Assembly: GCA_012719855.1 (NCBI GenBank)
Contig: JAAXZN010000007.1
Location: 24,744-88,743, forward strand
Reading direction: 5' to 3'
DNA from: Serratia liquefaciens
GTDB lineage: Bacteria; Pseudomonadota; Gammaproteobacteria; Enterobacterales; Enterobacteriaceae
Length of the DNA: 64,000 nucleotides
Shown here: positions 47,275 through 56,493 of the stretch, piece by piece
How the letters are laid out: every line of letters begins with the position of its first letter
Numbering within the stretch: the stretch's first letter is position 1
Position numbers and translations under genes: made by a program
Notes under the pieces: model-generated
Databases searched by the model: none
What the model saw: the letters and a program-made list of their open reading frames with translations, nothing else
What the model was told of the DNA's origin: nothing

Positions 47275-47300
47275 TTACGGCCGCTGCCCTGCGGCCGTAA
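47275..47300 (+). terminator. Perfect hairpin after the decarboxylase gene
   Basis: TTACGGCCGC and GCGGCCGTAA, a 10-bp perfect stem with 6-base loop, 44 bp past the stop. It is followed by ACCTTTATC, so U-run support is weak. Confidence 0.6.
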
Positions 47301-47979
47301 ACCTTTATCAATAATTGACAATTTACGGCCCAGTTACGGAAAGAAAATAGTTCAGTAAAACCAATTAATCACTCCCTGACATTTTTAACATTGGTTGAAA
47401 TAGCACGAATAGTCACACCAACTCGTTGTTATATCGTCAGTTTCCTTAACAAAAAAACGCGTTAATGTTAACTCTATGTGATTATTGATTATCGCAAGTG
47501 ATAAAGAATGGAAGAATTATCATTATCAAAAACAAAAGAACAATAGATAACATTATGATAATATTATTAAAAATAAAATCATACAAATCAGAGGGCATTC
47601 CTAAAGCTCAATAAACAGGCTAAAAAATGTTAAAAAAACAACACATGAATTTTTTTTAAGAATTTTCCTAGCAATCTAAAATTTCGTTTCGTGACATGAT
47701 GGGTTGAATCAATGATAAAAAGAGCAGCAGGCACGCGGTTCAAGCACAAATTGGCGTTACCCCACAGCAATTCCTGCGCCAGCAGATTATTCTGACTTAA
47801 GCTAAACTTATAGGTTCACAGTGTTAATTAGTTTAGTAATAAAATATCGTTGAGTACAGCCGTGTTTATTGATAGAACACTGCTTCTAAGTGAATTTTTT
47901 GTGCTTTTTTTTTGCCTTTAAGGCTTCAGGCTTTTTCTTTTTGTTACCGCGGTAAAACGGATTTAAGTGGGGGTGAGAT
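47301..47979. other. AT-rich rcsA upstream region
   Basis: About 680 bp of strongly AT-rich sequence with no supported gene. It contains the RcsAB box at 47657 and must contain the rcsA promoter. In E. coli this kind of region makes rcsA an H-NS-silenced gene; the same is likely here. No DsrA-like sRNA sequence was found in or near it. Confidence 0.6.
47657..47670. promoter_or_regulatory. RcsAB box upstream of rcsA
   Basis: TAAGAATTTTCCTA, one mismatch from TAAGAATATTCCTA. It indicates autoactivation of rcsA by RcsA-RcsB, as known in E. coli and Klebsiella. Confidence 0.82.
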
Positions 47980-48609
47980 ATGCCAACGATCATTATGGAT
48001 TCATGCAGCTATACCAGATTAGGTTTGACAGACTACCTGACAACACACGGAGTAAAAAAACGCCAGATTAATGCCATCAATGATATCGACGATCTGCATG
48101 AAAAATGCAGCAAGTTGAAACCCAGCCTGGTATTTATCAATGAAGACTGCTTTATACACGAAGCTAACGCTACGGAACGTATAAAGGGGGTGATTTCACT
48201 GCACCCTGACACCTTATTCTTCATCTTTATGGCCATCACCAACGTACATTTCGACGATTATTTATATGTTCGTAAAAATGTCATCATCTCGTCAAAATCC
48301 ATCAAACCAGAGACTATGAATCAACTACTTAGTCACTATCTGGAGAGAAAAGCACCTCGTACCGAAAAAACCTCGTTTGACCAGACTCCGGTTACCCTTA
48401 GCCAAACTGAGTCAAACATGTTGCGTATGTGGATGTCGGGCCAGGGAACTATCCAGATCTCCGACCAGATGCAAATTAAGGCCAAAACCGTCTCTTCCCA
48501 TAAGGGAAATATCAAAAGAAAAATTAAAACGCACAACAAGCAGATTATTTACCATGTTGTTCGTTTAACCGACACCTTAACCAGTGGGATATTCGTCAAT
48601 AGCCGCTAG
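47980..48609 (+). CDS. rcsA: Capsule/Rcs co-regulator RcsA
   Basis: 209 aa LuxR-type protein. [29 protein letters not shown] and the C-terminal HTH block [20 protein letters not shown]...[20 protein letters not shown] match E. coli RcsA closely. It heterodimerises with RcsB on capsule promoters and on flhDC. GGGGGTGAG precedes the start. A Lon substrate in relatives. Confidence 0.96.
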   Translation: MPTIIMDSCSYTRLGLTDYLTTHGVKKRQINAINDIDDLHEKCSKLKPSLVFINEDCFIHEANATERIKGVISLHPDTLFFIFMAITNVHFDDYLYVRKNVIISSKSIKPETMNQLLSHYLERKAPRTEKTSFDQTPVTLSQTESNMLRMWMSGQGTIQISDQMQIKAKTVSSHKGNIKRKIKTHNKQIIYHVVRLTDTLTSGIFVNSR

Positions 48610-48842
48610 GTAAAAGGTTTGTCGCTTACTCTGCAAACGTTGGTTTTAAATGTCTTTCAGAGTGTCCTGCTGGAAACCACGCATTTAAATAACCTAAATA
48701 CCTGCTCGCGACGATGCTCTCGGCCGCGACGGGTATTCCCGCATTAAAAAACAGACTATTCTTCCCCTTCCGGAATAATCCCCCTGCGGAAGTCTTGCAA
48801 ATTAAATTAATGCGTCAGAAAAGTATTTGGCTCGGTATCAGG

Positions 48843-49046
48843 CTATGGCTTGGATTCCGTCTGCCTGAGCTCAACAAAGGTCCCATCACGGCTGTCAATT
48901 TCGTTGAAGAACCAGACGCCGGCAGGATAGTCCGGCAAAGAGACCAGATACATAATCCCTTCATTAAACTCCTCTACCGCCAGGATCACCCCTTCACGCC
49001 GCTGTATGCCATCCGTCTTTACGGTGACCAGATCGTTCACTTTCAT
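48843..49046 (-). CDS. dsrB: DsrB-family small protein
   Basis: 67 aa. [20 protein letters not shown] and [20 protein letters not shown] match E. coli DsrB, also the neighbour of rcsA. Start at the MKVND Met (49046); an ATG four codons upstream is possible. Function unknown. Confidence 0.9.
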   Translation of the reverse strand: MKVNDLVTVKTDGIQRREGVILAVEEFNEGIMYLVSLPDYPAGVWFFNEIDSRDGTFVELRQTESKP

Positions 49047-49293
49047 GCCGTACCCCATCCTATGTCATTAATGTCAGTGTATTACAAAATGAGGTGAGAA
49101 AAATACCGCGCCGACAGGGAATTCGCGCCCCAGCTATGCAGTTCTCACTAAAGCGTAGCAGTCGACCAGCCACTCAGCTTTTCACTTTCTTAACGTTTTG
49201 TCCGCAGAATCTTAAGCGCACAACGGTTAGTCTGTTTGCTGGTACTTCCCCCCAGAGAAGTATCCGCAAATGAAGAAGTAACAAGGAACTTTT

Positions 49294-49319
49294 GCCCGCT
49301 GACTTGCGGGCTTTTTTTT
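49294..49319 (+). terminator. Strong intrinsic terminator on the plus strand without an assigned gene
   Basis: GCCCGC-TGACTT-GCGGGC followed by eight T residues. The only plus-strand gene upstream is rcsA, nearly 700 bp away. It may end a short unannotated transcript from 49100-49290 (see findings). Confidence 0.85.
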
Positions 49320-49341
49320 GCCTGCGCCAAATTACAGGCAC

Positions 49342-49366
49342 AAAAAAACCCGCCTTGGCGGGTTTT
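49342..49366 (-). terminator. Terminator of the csp gene
   Basis: On the minus strand AACCCGCC-AA-GGCGGGTT followed by a run of T (seven A on the plus strand at 49342-49348), 23 bp past the csp stop. Confidence 0.88.
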
Positions 49367-49388
49367 CGTTAATCAGCAAAAGAGCCGA

Positions 49389-49601
49389 TTAGATAGCGGT
49401 AACGTTAGCCGCTGACGGACCTTTAGCACCGTTCTCGATAGAGAACTGTACGTTCTGGCCTTCAGCCAGGGTCTTGAAGCCTTGATCCTGGATAGCAGAG
49501 AAGTGTACGAACACGTCTTTGCTGCCGTCTGCTGGAGTGATGAAACCAAAACCTTTAGACTCGTTGAACCACTTCACTTGACCTTTGATCATGTTAGACA
49601 T
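49389..49601 (-). CDS. Cold-shock-domain protein (CspC/CspE type)
   Basis: 70 aa. RNA-binding motifs [17 protein letters not shown] (RNP1) and DVFVHFSAI (RNP2) are intact. The N-terminus resembles CspC (IKGQVKWFN) and the C-terminus CspE ([13 protein letters not shown]). Start ATG 49601 (MSNMIKG), with GAAGGAATT upstream. Single-strand RNA chaperone; paralogue assignment uncertain. Confidence 0.94.
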   Translation of the reverse strand: MSNMIKGQVKWFNESKGFGFITPADGSKDVFVHFSAIQDQGFKTLAEGQNVQFSIENGAKGPSAANVTAI

Positions 49602-49888
49602 GTCTAATTCCTTCAATATTAAATGTAAGCCACCATGGGCAAGATATAGCCGGTCATCAGTTACTTATGGAGGCACTAGAAAGGAAATTCGTCAGTGAAG
49701 TGCTATCTAGGATAACGCTTTAAATTTGAACTACTTTACTCAAAATGTCGTGCATAAATAGGTCTGTACCACAGGCCGAGAAGCATTAACTCATGATGGG
49801 ACTTTAATAGCAACTCTTTTTGTTTGCCCCTCTGTGGAAACGGGGCCAAATGCACAGGATTTAACCCAACCTGCTTGTTTTTTAGTCA

Positions 49889-50752
49889 TTAATGGCCGGT
49901 TTTACCCGACAAAGGCGGCAATCGGCTACCGCAATACTGACAAAAAATTGCCTCTTTCTCATGGCCACCTCTTTGACATTGTTCACAATTTCGCCTTTCA
50001 CGACTTCGTTGCAACTCTTGCGACATGTAGGCCGTCAGAATGCCGGTCGGCACCGCGATGATTGAATAGCCCACCAGGATTAATACTGAGGTCAATAACC
50101 GGCCCAACGGAGTATGGGGGACGATATCACCGTAACCCACGGTGGTCAGCGTCACCACCGCCCAATAGATCGCGGCCGCCAGGCTGGTAAAGCCCCCACT
50201 GCCCCCCTCAATCGCATACATCAGGCCGCCAAACACGCACAACACCACGGCGACAAAGCCAAAGAACATCGCCAATTTGTGACGCGCCAGCTTGATGCTG
50301 CGCCAAATCATGCCCATCTCGCTCATGTAACGCAGCAATTTCAGCACCCGCAATACTCGCAGTATCCTCAGGACGCGCAGCAGCATCACGAATTCCACCG
50401 TCATATGCGGGAACAACCAGATGATGTACAGCGGCAGTACCGTCAACAAATCGACAATGCCGAAAAAGCTCAGGGCATAGTGCTGCTCACGCGGCGTACT
50501 CCACAGGCGTAATAGATACTCGAGAGTAAAAATGAAGGTAAACACCACCTCCGCCCAGAAGAACAGATAAATGGCCTGCCGACCGGGCGCGTACAGGGCA
50601 CTGCCCCCCGGTTCGAGGAACAATAAAATCACGCTCAGCAGCGCGGTACCGACCCAAAAGGTCTCCATCCTGCGGCCGATGCGCGAATGGTTGTCGAACA
50701 GCAGCCGATAGCTGCGCTGGCGTAAACTGAGCGTCGCAGTGTCAGTGGTCAT
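49889..50752 (-). CDS. Voltage-gated potassium channel with C-terminal zinc ribbon
   Basis: 287 aa six-TM channel. The S4 segment has regularly spaced Arg/Lys (LLRVLRILRVLRVLKLLRYM), and the pore carries LTTVGYGDIVPHTPLGR. After S6 the tail has CEQC (256-259) and CQYC (271-274), a small zinc-ribbon pattern. Start at MTTDTATL (ATG 50752), since the longer frame to 50920 has no supporting features. The zinc ribbon may couple gating or stability to metal or redox state; that is inference. Confidence 0.88.
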   Translation of the reverse strand: MTTDTATLSLRQRSYRLLFDNHSRIGRRMETFWVGTALLSVILLFLEPGGSALYAPGRQAIYLFFWAEVVFTFIFTLEYLLRLWSTPREQHYALSFFGIVDLLTVLPLYIIWLFPHMTVEFVMLLRVLRILRVLRVLKLLRYMSEMGMIWRSIKLARHKLAMFFGFVAVVLCVFGGLMYAIEGGSGGFTSLAAAIYWAVVTLTTVGYGDIVPHTPLGRLLTSVLILVGYSIIAVPTGILTAYMSQELQRSRERRNCEQCQRGGHEKEAIFCQYCGSRLPPLSGKTGH

Positions 50753-50905
50753 AGTCCAATGTCTTATAACGGGAAGTTGCTCATATACTAGACCTGAACC
50801 TGAACGCCGCCAACTCTGGCGACGGCCCTCAGAGGCTACAAATGATAGTAATTCTCGTCTGACTGTTTTATAGTTGCGCAGCGTAACTATAAAGGGAGAT
50901 TGACC

Positions 50906-51274
50906 ATGCTTAGAGGGCATACGCTGGCAGCATTTTGCTGCACCACATTGTTGATATTGAGCGCCCCAGCCCAGGCGCTGGATCTTTCCTACAAGGCACC
51001 TGAGCCCAGCATCAAACCCGCGCCCGAACCTAAAGTCGCACTTGGCCCCGCGCCAAAGATCGCCAAGGCGCCGGTAGTTTGGTCAGAATCAGAAGATAAA
51101 GCCGGTTTCCGTGTTGATCTGGAATGTGACCATCCCGGCTGCAGCCGCCCGCGCGACAAATCCTATTCGGCGCTTAACGGCCCCGTGAAAAAAACCGATC
51201 GCCGTCGCCAATCCGATCCCTACTCTACCAATGAGGATCCGGACTACCGCGTGAGCATGGGTTATCAGTGGTAA
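50906..51274 (+). CDS. Secreted/periplasmic protein of unknown function
   Basis: 122 aa with a Sec signal peptide (LAAFCCTTLLILSAPAQA, likely cleavage before LDLSYK). The mature part begins with a Pro/Lys-rich segment with repeated AP-K motifs, then has DLECDHPGCSRPRDK (two Cys that could pair) and ends VSMGYQW, an aromatic C-terminus. AAGGGAG precedes the ATG. Followed by an intrinsic terminator. Not recognised. Confidence 0.75.
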   Translation: MLRGHTLAAFCCTTLLILSAPAQALDLSYKAPEPSIKPAPEPKVALGPAPKIAKAPVVWSESEDKAGFRVDLECDHPGCSRPRDKSYSALNGPVKKTDRRRQSDPYSTNEDPDYRVSMGYQW

Positions 51275-51387
51275 CCGCGCTTTAAGAGTTATCCCTATAT
51301 CTGCGCCAGCGCGCACTTCATACAATGGCTTCCTGTTCACCACTCCTCCTGGTGCTGGACACAACAAGCTGTGTTGCAATTTTTTAT

Positions 51388-51413
51388 GCGCCTCCCTAAT
51401 AGGCGCTTTTTTT
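51388..51413 (+). terminator. Intrinsic terminator after the secreted protein gene
   Basis: GCGCCT-N7-AGGCGC followed by TTTTTTT (51407-51413). It is 114 bp past the stop. Confidence 0.82.
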
Positions 51414-51524
51414 ATGTCTGAATATCCGTCCGTTACCCCCTTACAGAATGGTCTCATTGCAGCATAACGTGATAACTGTCACAAATAGCCGCTCTCAAGC
51501 CACGCTTTATCGGAGGTTGGCCAG

Positions 51525-51641
51525 ATGGCGACTGAATATTTATCTTTGCTGGCAGTGTTGGCCGGCATCGCAGGTTTCGCACTGTATAAACACTTTAAAT
51601 CACAGAAGAAAAGTACTTTGCTGCGTCCGCACGATCGTTGA
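51525..51641 (+). CDS. Small single-TM protein
   Basis: 38 aa: a hydrophobic helix (YLSLLAVLAGIAGFALYKHF) followed by a basic tail (KSQKKSTLLRPHDR). CGGAGG lies 9 bases before the ATG. It fits the pattern of small inner-membrane stress proteins, but no family is recognised. A 13-bp perfect hairpin follows 8 bases after the stop. Confidence 0.6.
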   Translation: MATEYLSLLAVLAGIAGFALYKHFKSQKKSTLLRPHDR

Positions 51642-51649
51642 CGCCAAGG

Positions 51650-51687
51650 TGGCCTGAGGCACGGCATCGGCGCTGTGCCTCAGGCCA
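51650..51687 (+). terminator. 13-bp perfect hairpin after the small TM gene
   Basis: TGGCCTGAGGCAC pairs with GTGCCTCAGGCCA around a 12-base loop; TTTTTTT occurs only 20 bases further on. Probably a transcript 3' end structure. Confidence 0.6.
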
Positions 51688-51787
51688 CATAACTGCGCCC
51701 TGTCATTTTTTTATCACAAAATTGTCACAATCTGGCCATATCATGGTCGGCGATTATCCGCACTGGCTCAACACCAAGGATTTCGTT

Positions 51788-52000
51788 ATGACCACCATGA
51801 TTAAAGCAACAAACCACCAGGAAGCCGAAAAGCTGATCCGCTACGGTACGGCGAAAAAAATCGAACTGGCCTACGACATCGACAGCGATGACTTTTTCCA
51901 GCTCGCCAGCCTGTGGTGTGATAGAGGCGCCAAAATCTCCAAAGGGAAAGAGCACTTTATCGTCTCGCTAAAAGGTTTTCGCATCCCGCCAAATGACTGA
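51788..52000 (+). CDS. Small cytosolic protein of unknown function
   Basis: 70 aa, starting MTTMIKATNHQEAEKLIRYG and ending KGFRIPPND; mixed alpha/beta composition, no TM segment. Start chosen at MTTMIK (ATG 51788). Not recognised; the quinone oxidoreductase gene follows after 157 bp. Confidence 0.7.
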   Translation: MTTMIKATNHQEAEKLIRYGTAKKIELAYDIDSDDFFQLASLWCDRGAKISKGKEHFIVSLKGFRIPPND

Positions 52001-52157
52001 TGTTATGCCGCCCTCGCGGCGGCGCCCCCCTTCCCCGAAAAAATCGCCCTGTGAGCTACACTCTCTCCTTAGCATTTCAGTAAGATAAATCATCAATTAC
52101 GGCAGGTGGTTACCTACATGGGTCACTGCGCCTGAATGCCAACCGAGGAGAATAGTC

Positions 52158-53165
52158 ATGTCTGCCAACCCGCAACTGCCCAGCACCATGAAAGCCATTG
52201 AGATCAGCCAGCCCGGCGAACCGGAAGTTTTGGTTGTCGCACAACGACCGCTGCCGTCCCTGCAACAAGGGGAGATCCTGGTGAAGGTCGCCGCCGCCGG
52301 GGTTAACCGCCCTGACGTATTGCAGCGCCGTGGCCAATACGCACCGCCTCCCGGCGCATCGGATATCCCGGGTCTGGAAATCGCCGGGGTGGTGGTCGCC
52401 ACCGGCGTCGGCGTGCAAAAGTATGCCGTTGGCGACAGCGTGTGCGCCCTGATTGCCGGTGGCGGCTATGCCGAATACTGCAAGGTGCATGAAAGCAATG
52501 CGCTGCCGGTGCCCAAAGGGTTTAGCCTGGTCGAGGCCGCGGCCATCCCCGAAACCTTCTTTACCGTTTGGGTCAATGTGTTCCAGCGCGGCAACCTGAA
52601 GGCCGGCGAAACCGTTTTGATCCACGGCGGCACTTCCGGCATTGGTACCGTCGCCACCCTGCTGGCGAAAGCCTTCTGCGCCCATGTGATCACCACCGTT
52701 GGCTCGGAGGAAAAGCGTCAGGCCAGCCTGGCCCTGGGGGCTGATGTGTCGATCAACTACCGCGACGAGGATTTTGTCGAGCAGACCCGACATGCCACTA
52801 ACGGCAAAGGGGCGGACGTGATTGTCGATTTGATCGCCGGCGACTATGTGGCGAAAAACTACCAGGCGGCAGCGATGGATGGCCGCATTGTGCAAATCGG
52901 CACTCAGAATGGCGTAGTGAAGGAGTTAAATCTGATGCCGCTGCTGATCAAACGTCTGACCCACACCGGTTCCACGTTGCGTTCGCGAAGCGTTGAAGAC
53001 AAAGCGGGTATTGCCGCCGATTTGCTGCAAAAGGTTTGGCCATTGCTGGATCGTGGCGCGTTAAAACCGCAGATCTTCAAAACCTACCCACTGGAACAAG
53101 CGGCCGCAGCCCATGCGTTGATGGAGTCGAGCCAGCACATCGGCAAGATCATGCTGACCCTCTAA
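52158..53165 (+). CDS. Zinc-free NAD(P)H:quinone oxidoreductase (PIG3/Qor-like)
   Basis: 335 aa medium-chain reductase. GroES-like half with AAGVNRPDVLQRRGQYAPPP, Rossmann half with LIHGGTSGIGTVATLLAKAF near residue 155 and the C-terminal MESSQHIGKIMLTL, as in the PIG3 (TP53I3) family. GAGGAGAA before the ATG. Convergent with the EEP-domain gene. Confidence 0.88.
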   Translation: MSANPQLPSTMKAIEISQPGEPEVLVVAQRPLPSLQQGEILVKVAAAGVNRPDVLQRRGQYAPPPGASDIPGLEIAGVVVATGVGVQKYAVGDSVCALIAGGGYAEYCKVHESNALPVPKGFSLVEAAAIPETFFTVWVNVFQRGNLKAGETVLIHGGTSGIGTVATLLAKAFCAHVITTVGSEEKRQASLALGADVSINYRDEDFVEQTRHATNGKGADVIVDLIAGDYVAKNYQAAAMDGRIVQIGTQNGVVKELNLMPLLIKRLTHTGSTLRSRSVEDKAGIAADLLQKVWPLLDRGALKPQIFKTYPLEQAAAAHALMESSQHIGKIMLTL

Positions 53166-53171
53166 GCTAAG

Positions 53172-53193
53172 CCCCGCAGCCGACGCTGCGGGG
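53172..53193. terminator. Bidirectional hairpin between quinone oxidoreductase and EEP genes
   Basis: CCCCGCAGC / GCTGCGGGG (9-bp stem, 4-base loop) between two converging stops. Confidence 0.75.
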
Positions 53194-53200
53194 GACTGTT

Positions 53201-54280
53201 TCAACTGCCTGGCGTATGTACGTCTTCCGGCGTTGAGTCGGTATTGTCTAGCTTTTCCTGCGCCAACGCCTCATCTTCACCGTCTTTCTCCAGGCTTTCC
53301 TGCTGCGCCCCCTGCTTCGGCGAGTACACCAGTTCCACCATAATAGGGAAGTGATCCGAACCGACATTGGTCAGCCGACGCAACGATCCGAGCACGAAGT
53401 CATCGCTGTGAAACACGTGATCCAATGGCCAACGCAGGAACGGGTAACCGGCATGAAAGGTGCTGAACATGCCACGGCCGCGACGAGGATCCAACAGACC
53501 GCTGACTTTAAGGAACAAGCGGGTGGTGGTCGACCAGGCCACGTCATTCAGATCGCCGGTCACAATCACCGGGAATTCCGATTTGGCCGCGCTTTTACCG
53601 ACCATCACCAGTTCAGCATCGCGGTCTTCCGATTCCTCGTTTTCGGTAGGGCTCGGCGGCATCGGGTGAACGCAGTGCAGACGCACCTGCGGCCCGTGCG
53701 GCAAATGCACCATCATGTGCATCGACGGGATCTGTTCATCGACCAAATACTGTATCTGCGCATCGCTGAGCTTCAGCCGTGAATAGACGTGCATACCGTA
53801 CAGATTATCCAGCGGGCATTTCAACGTATGGGGATAGTCCTGCTCCAGCACCGAGAGCTGCTGTTCCCACCAGCGGTCGGTTTCCACCGCCACCAGCACG
53901 TCGGGACGTTCGGTCGCCACCAGCGCCAGCAGCTTGTCCGCCTGACGATTGGGCGTTAACACATTGGACACCAAAATGCGGATACGCGGCTTTTTTTGAT
54001 AGCCGGTAAAGTCCAGCACCTGCGGTTTGCTCAGCCGGGTATAGGGGTAAATCCAGGCGGCCTGGTAAAGCACACAGGCCAGGTTCAGCGCCATAATGCC
54101 CCACACCCAAGGCGACAGCGGCACAAACAGCAGGTTAAGCAACAGCACCAGGAGCGAAAGCGCCAGTATCTGCAGGCGGGGAAAATCCCACACCCGAATC
54201 CACCAGGCTGCATGCTTTGAAAGTGGCGCAATGGTCACCAGCGCCAGCAAAAGCGTCAGTATGGCGGTAATCCCTGTCAC
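53201..54280 (-). CDS. Membrane-anchored endonuclease/exonuclease/phosphatase-family protein
   Basis: 359 aa. Three N-terminal hydrophobic helices (about residues 1-75), then an EEP domain with catalytic landmarks RILVSNVL, AVETDRWW (metal Glu), TGDLNDVAW and NVGSDHFPIMVEL. GTG 54280 (MTGITAILTLLLAL) is the likely start. The C-terminal ~40 residues are acidic and low-complexity. Probably a periplasm-facing phosphodiesterase; substrate unknown. Confidence 0.82.
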   Translation of the reverse strand: MTGITAILTLLLALVTIAPLSKHAAWWIRVWDFPRLQILALSLLVLLLNLLFVPLSPWVWGIMALNLACVLYQAAWIYPYTRLSKPQVLDFTGYQKKPRIRILVSNVLTPNRQADKLLALVATERPDVLVAVETDRWWEQQLSVLEQDYPHTLKCPLDNLYGMHVYSRLKLSDAQIQYLVDEQIPSMHMMVHLPHGPQVRLHCVHPMPPSPTENEESEDRDAELVMVGKSAAKSEFPVIVTGDLNDVAWSTTTRLFLKVSGLLDPRRGRGMFSTFHAGYPFLRWPLDHVFHSDDFVLGSLRRLTNVGSDHFPIMVELVYSPKQGAQQESLEKDGEDEALAQEKLDNTDSTPEDVHTPGS

Positions 54281-54391
54281 GTTTATTTCCTCATTCTCAT
54301 CGGCCTGGCCTGTCGGGGTGACGGCCTCTTGGCTGCCATCTCTGGCGGCAGCCAAAGATTGCCATAAAAAACCGTCTCCCCGCCAGCCGGC

Positions 54392-55444
54392 TTAAGGAAT
54401 AATCTTGCGACGCCGAAATTCGTCAAACAGCGCAAACAGCATCGCTTCGGTGTCGACAAACTGATGAAAGCCAAAGCGGCGCGCCTTGCTGCCGTCGGCA
54501 AACATGTCGTAATCCCACGAGAAAACAAAGTCGGCGAAGCGCCAGCTTGCCACCGCGCGGTAATCCGCCTCGGCCAAACCATGCTGCTGCGCCAGCGCCT
54601 GCCACAACTCGCTTTTGTCTGCCATCACCGACGTCAGCGGCATGGGCAGCGGCGGTGCCACCTCCAGCCCAAAGTAGCCGGCAATTTTCGGCCACATCTC
54701 ACTCCAGCGAAACAGATCGCCATTGTTGATATTAAACGCCTGATTGGCCGCCGCCGGATCTGTCGCGGCCCAGAGCGTAGCGCGCGCCAGCAGACCCGCG
54801 TCGGTCATTTCCAGCAGGCTGTGATAAGCCCCCGGTTTGCCGGGGAATCGCAGCGGCAGTCCCAGAGACTTGCTGATGGAGGCGTAGACCGCGATAGTCA
54901 GGGCCAGGTTCATCGGATTGCCGAGCGAGAAGCCCCCCACCACGCTGGGCCGGATCGCGCTCCAGCGCCAACTTTTTCCCTGTTGGTGTTTTTCAAGATA
55001 GCTCTGCTGTTCAAGGTTGAATTCCGGCGGCATGTGCCCGGCATCGCTTTCCCGCGCGGGCGTTTTGAACGGCCCAAGATGGGCGCCATAAACTTTATAA
55101 CCCTGCATCAGGCTGATGTGCTCCAGCCTGTGCGCTACAGGCTCCAGCGCTTCCACCACATGGGCCAGCATCGCCAGATTGGGGGCAACCAACCCCGCCC
55201 AGTCCGGCGCGTCCTGATAGGCGGCATAGAAAATATGGCTGACTTCGGTCAACGGGCGCAAGACGCTGCGCGTCGCCTGAGCATCCAACAGATCGACCGC
55301 CACATAGCGCACTTGCGGCCGGTCGACGCCCCCGCGTCGTGACAGGCCAACCACCTGCCAACCTTGCCGTTCCAGTTCTTCAATCAGCTTGCCGCCAATC
55401 ACGCCGTTAGCCCCGACTACCAACGCCAGTTTTTCATTTTGCAT
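54392..55444 (-). CDS. NAD(P)-dependent SDR reductase, PRISE/progesterone-5-beta-reductase-like
   Basis: 350 aa extended SDR. N-terminal ALVVGANGVIGGKLIEELER (nucleotide binding) and LMQGYKVYGAHLGPF, with the catalytic Tyr/Lys region atypical of classical SDRs but like the PRISE enzymes that reduce enones. Divergent (113 bp) from a LysR gene that probably controls it. Confidence 0.82.
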   Translation of the reverse strand: MQNEKLALVVGANGVIGGKLIEELERQGWQVVGLSRRGGVDRPQVRYVAVDLLDAQATRSVLRPLTEVSHIFYAAYQDAPDWAGLVAPNLAMLAHVVEALEPVAHRLEHISLMQGYKVYGAHLGPFKTPARESDAGHMPPEFNLEQQSYLEKHQQGKSWRWSAIRPSVVGGFSLGNPMNLALTIAVYASISKSLGLPLRFPGKPGAYHSLLEMTDAGLLARATLWAATDPAAANQAFNINNGDLFRWSEMWPKIAGYFGLEVAPPLPMPLTSVMADKSELWQALAQQHGLAEADYRAVASWRFADFVFSWDYDMFADGSKARRFGFHQFVDTEAMLFALFDEFRRRKIIP

Positions 55445-55557
55445 AGGTCACTCCGCTCGCTTTTGTTTGAGGCCTTCACTGTGAGTCATTAGCAAAGCTT
55501 GCGGTAGAGGCGTACTGTTACTAACACTTATAAGTAAAACCTATAACTGGAGGGCTG

Positions 55558-56490
55558 ATGGACAAGCTGAACGCTATGCAGACTTTCGTGCGGGTCGCAG
55601 AACTGGGTAGCCTCTCGGCAGCCGCCCGCGATCTGGGCCTGACGCAGCCGGCCGTCAGCCAGCAGATTGCCGGTCTGGAACAACAACTGGGCGTGCAGCT
55701 GCTGTTTCGCAGTACCCGCTCCGTCACGCTGACCGACGCCGGCGGGGGTTATTATCGGCAAATCAAACCGATTCTGGCGGCAGTGGGCGAAGCTGAGGAA
55801 GCGCTGCACGGCGTTCAGCAGCGGCTGCAGGGTCCCTTGCGCATTCATGCCCCGACAGGCTTCGGTCAACAGCACCTGACACCGCTGGCGATAGCTTTTC
55901 AGCAACAGCATCCGCAATTGAATATCGAACTGTTGCTCGACGATCGCCGGGCAGACGTGATCGGTGAAGGTATCGACGTGGCGATCCGTTTTGGCGAACT
56001 GAATACGCCGGGCACGGTTGCGCGCCGGTTGGGGGAGTTACAGCGTATTTTAGTGGCTTCCCCGGCCTATCTGGCGGCGCAGGGCGAACCGCAAACTCCC
56101 GCAGAGCTGGCGAAGCATCCGCATATCCGCTACAGCGGCTTGAGCGACGGCGATGCACTGACCTTAATTGGCCCTCAGGGTGCCGAGGTAGTGAACCTGC
56201 GCCCGGTCTTTCGCGCCAACAATACCTTTTCGCTGCTGGCGGCCATCGAATCAGGATTGGGTATTGGCGGAGCACAGCGTCCGTTGATTGGTCGGCAACT
56301 GGCCAACGGCAGCCTGGTCCCGGTGTTACCGGCCTGGCATTATCCGCCGATGGCGCTGCATGCGGTTTACCCCGCTGCGCGGTTTATTCCCGGTAAAGTG
56401 CGGGCCTGGGTAGATTATTTGCTGGCGGCGTTGGGGAATATTGAGGGGATCAGGGTGAACAAAGCCCCCGACAAGGCGCCGGGGGCATAA
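55558..56490 (+). CDS. LysR-family regulator
   Basis: 310 aa. HTH ARDLGLTQPAVSQQIAGLEQ and effector domain of the CrgA/DmlR-like group. Divergent from the SDR gene. Its 3' end contains the hairpin that terminates yidB from the other strand. Confidence 0.87.
   Translation: MDKLNAMQTFVRVAELGSLSAAARDLGLTQPAVSQQIAGLEQQLGVQLLFRSTRSVTLTDAGGGYYRQIKPILAAVGEAEEALHGVQQRLQGPLRIHAPTGFGQQHLTPLAIAFQQQHPQLNIELLLDDRRADVIGEGIDVAIRFGELNTPGTVARRLGELQRILVASPAYLAAQGEPQTPAELAKHPHIRYSGLSDGDALTLIGPQGAEVVNLRPVFRANNTFSLLAAIESGLGIGGAQRPLIGRQLANGSLVPVLPAWHYPPMALHAVYPAARFIPGKVRAWVDYLLAALGNIEGIRVNKAPDKAPGA
56464..56486 (-). terminator. yidB terminator inside the 3' end of the LysR gene
   Basis: On the minus strand GCCCCCG-N9-CGGGGGC followed by TTTGTT, starting 8 bases after the yidB stop and overlapping the last codons of the convergent LysR gene. 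Confidence 0.72.
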
Positions 56491-56493
56491 AGA

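Noticed and set aside
48610..48842. Possible DsrA sRNA beside rcsA/dsrB
   Set aside because: The interval lacks the DsrA sequence and its GACCCC-rich terminator; only weak hairpins are present.
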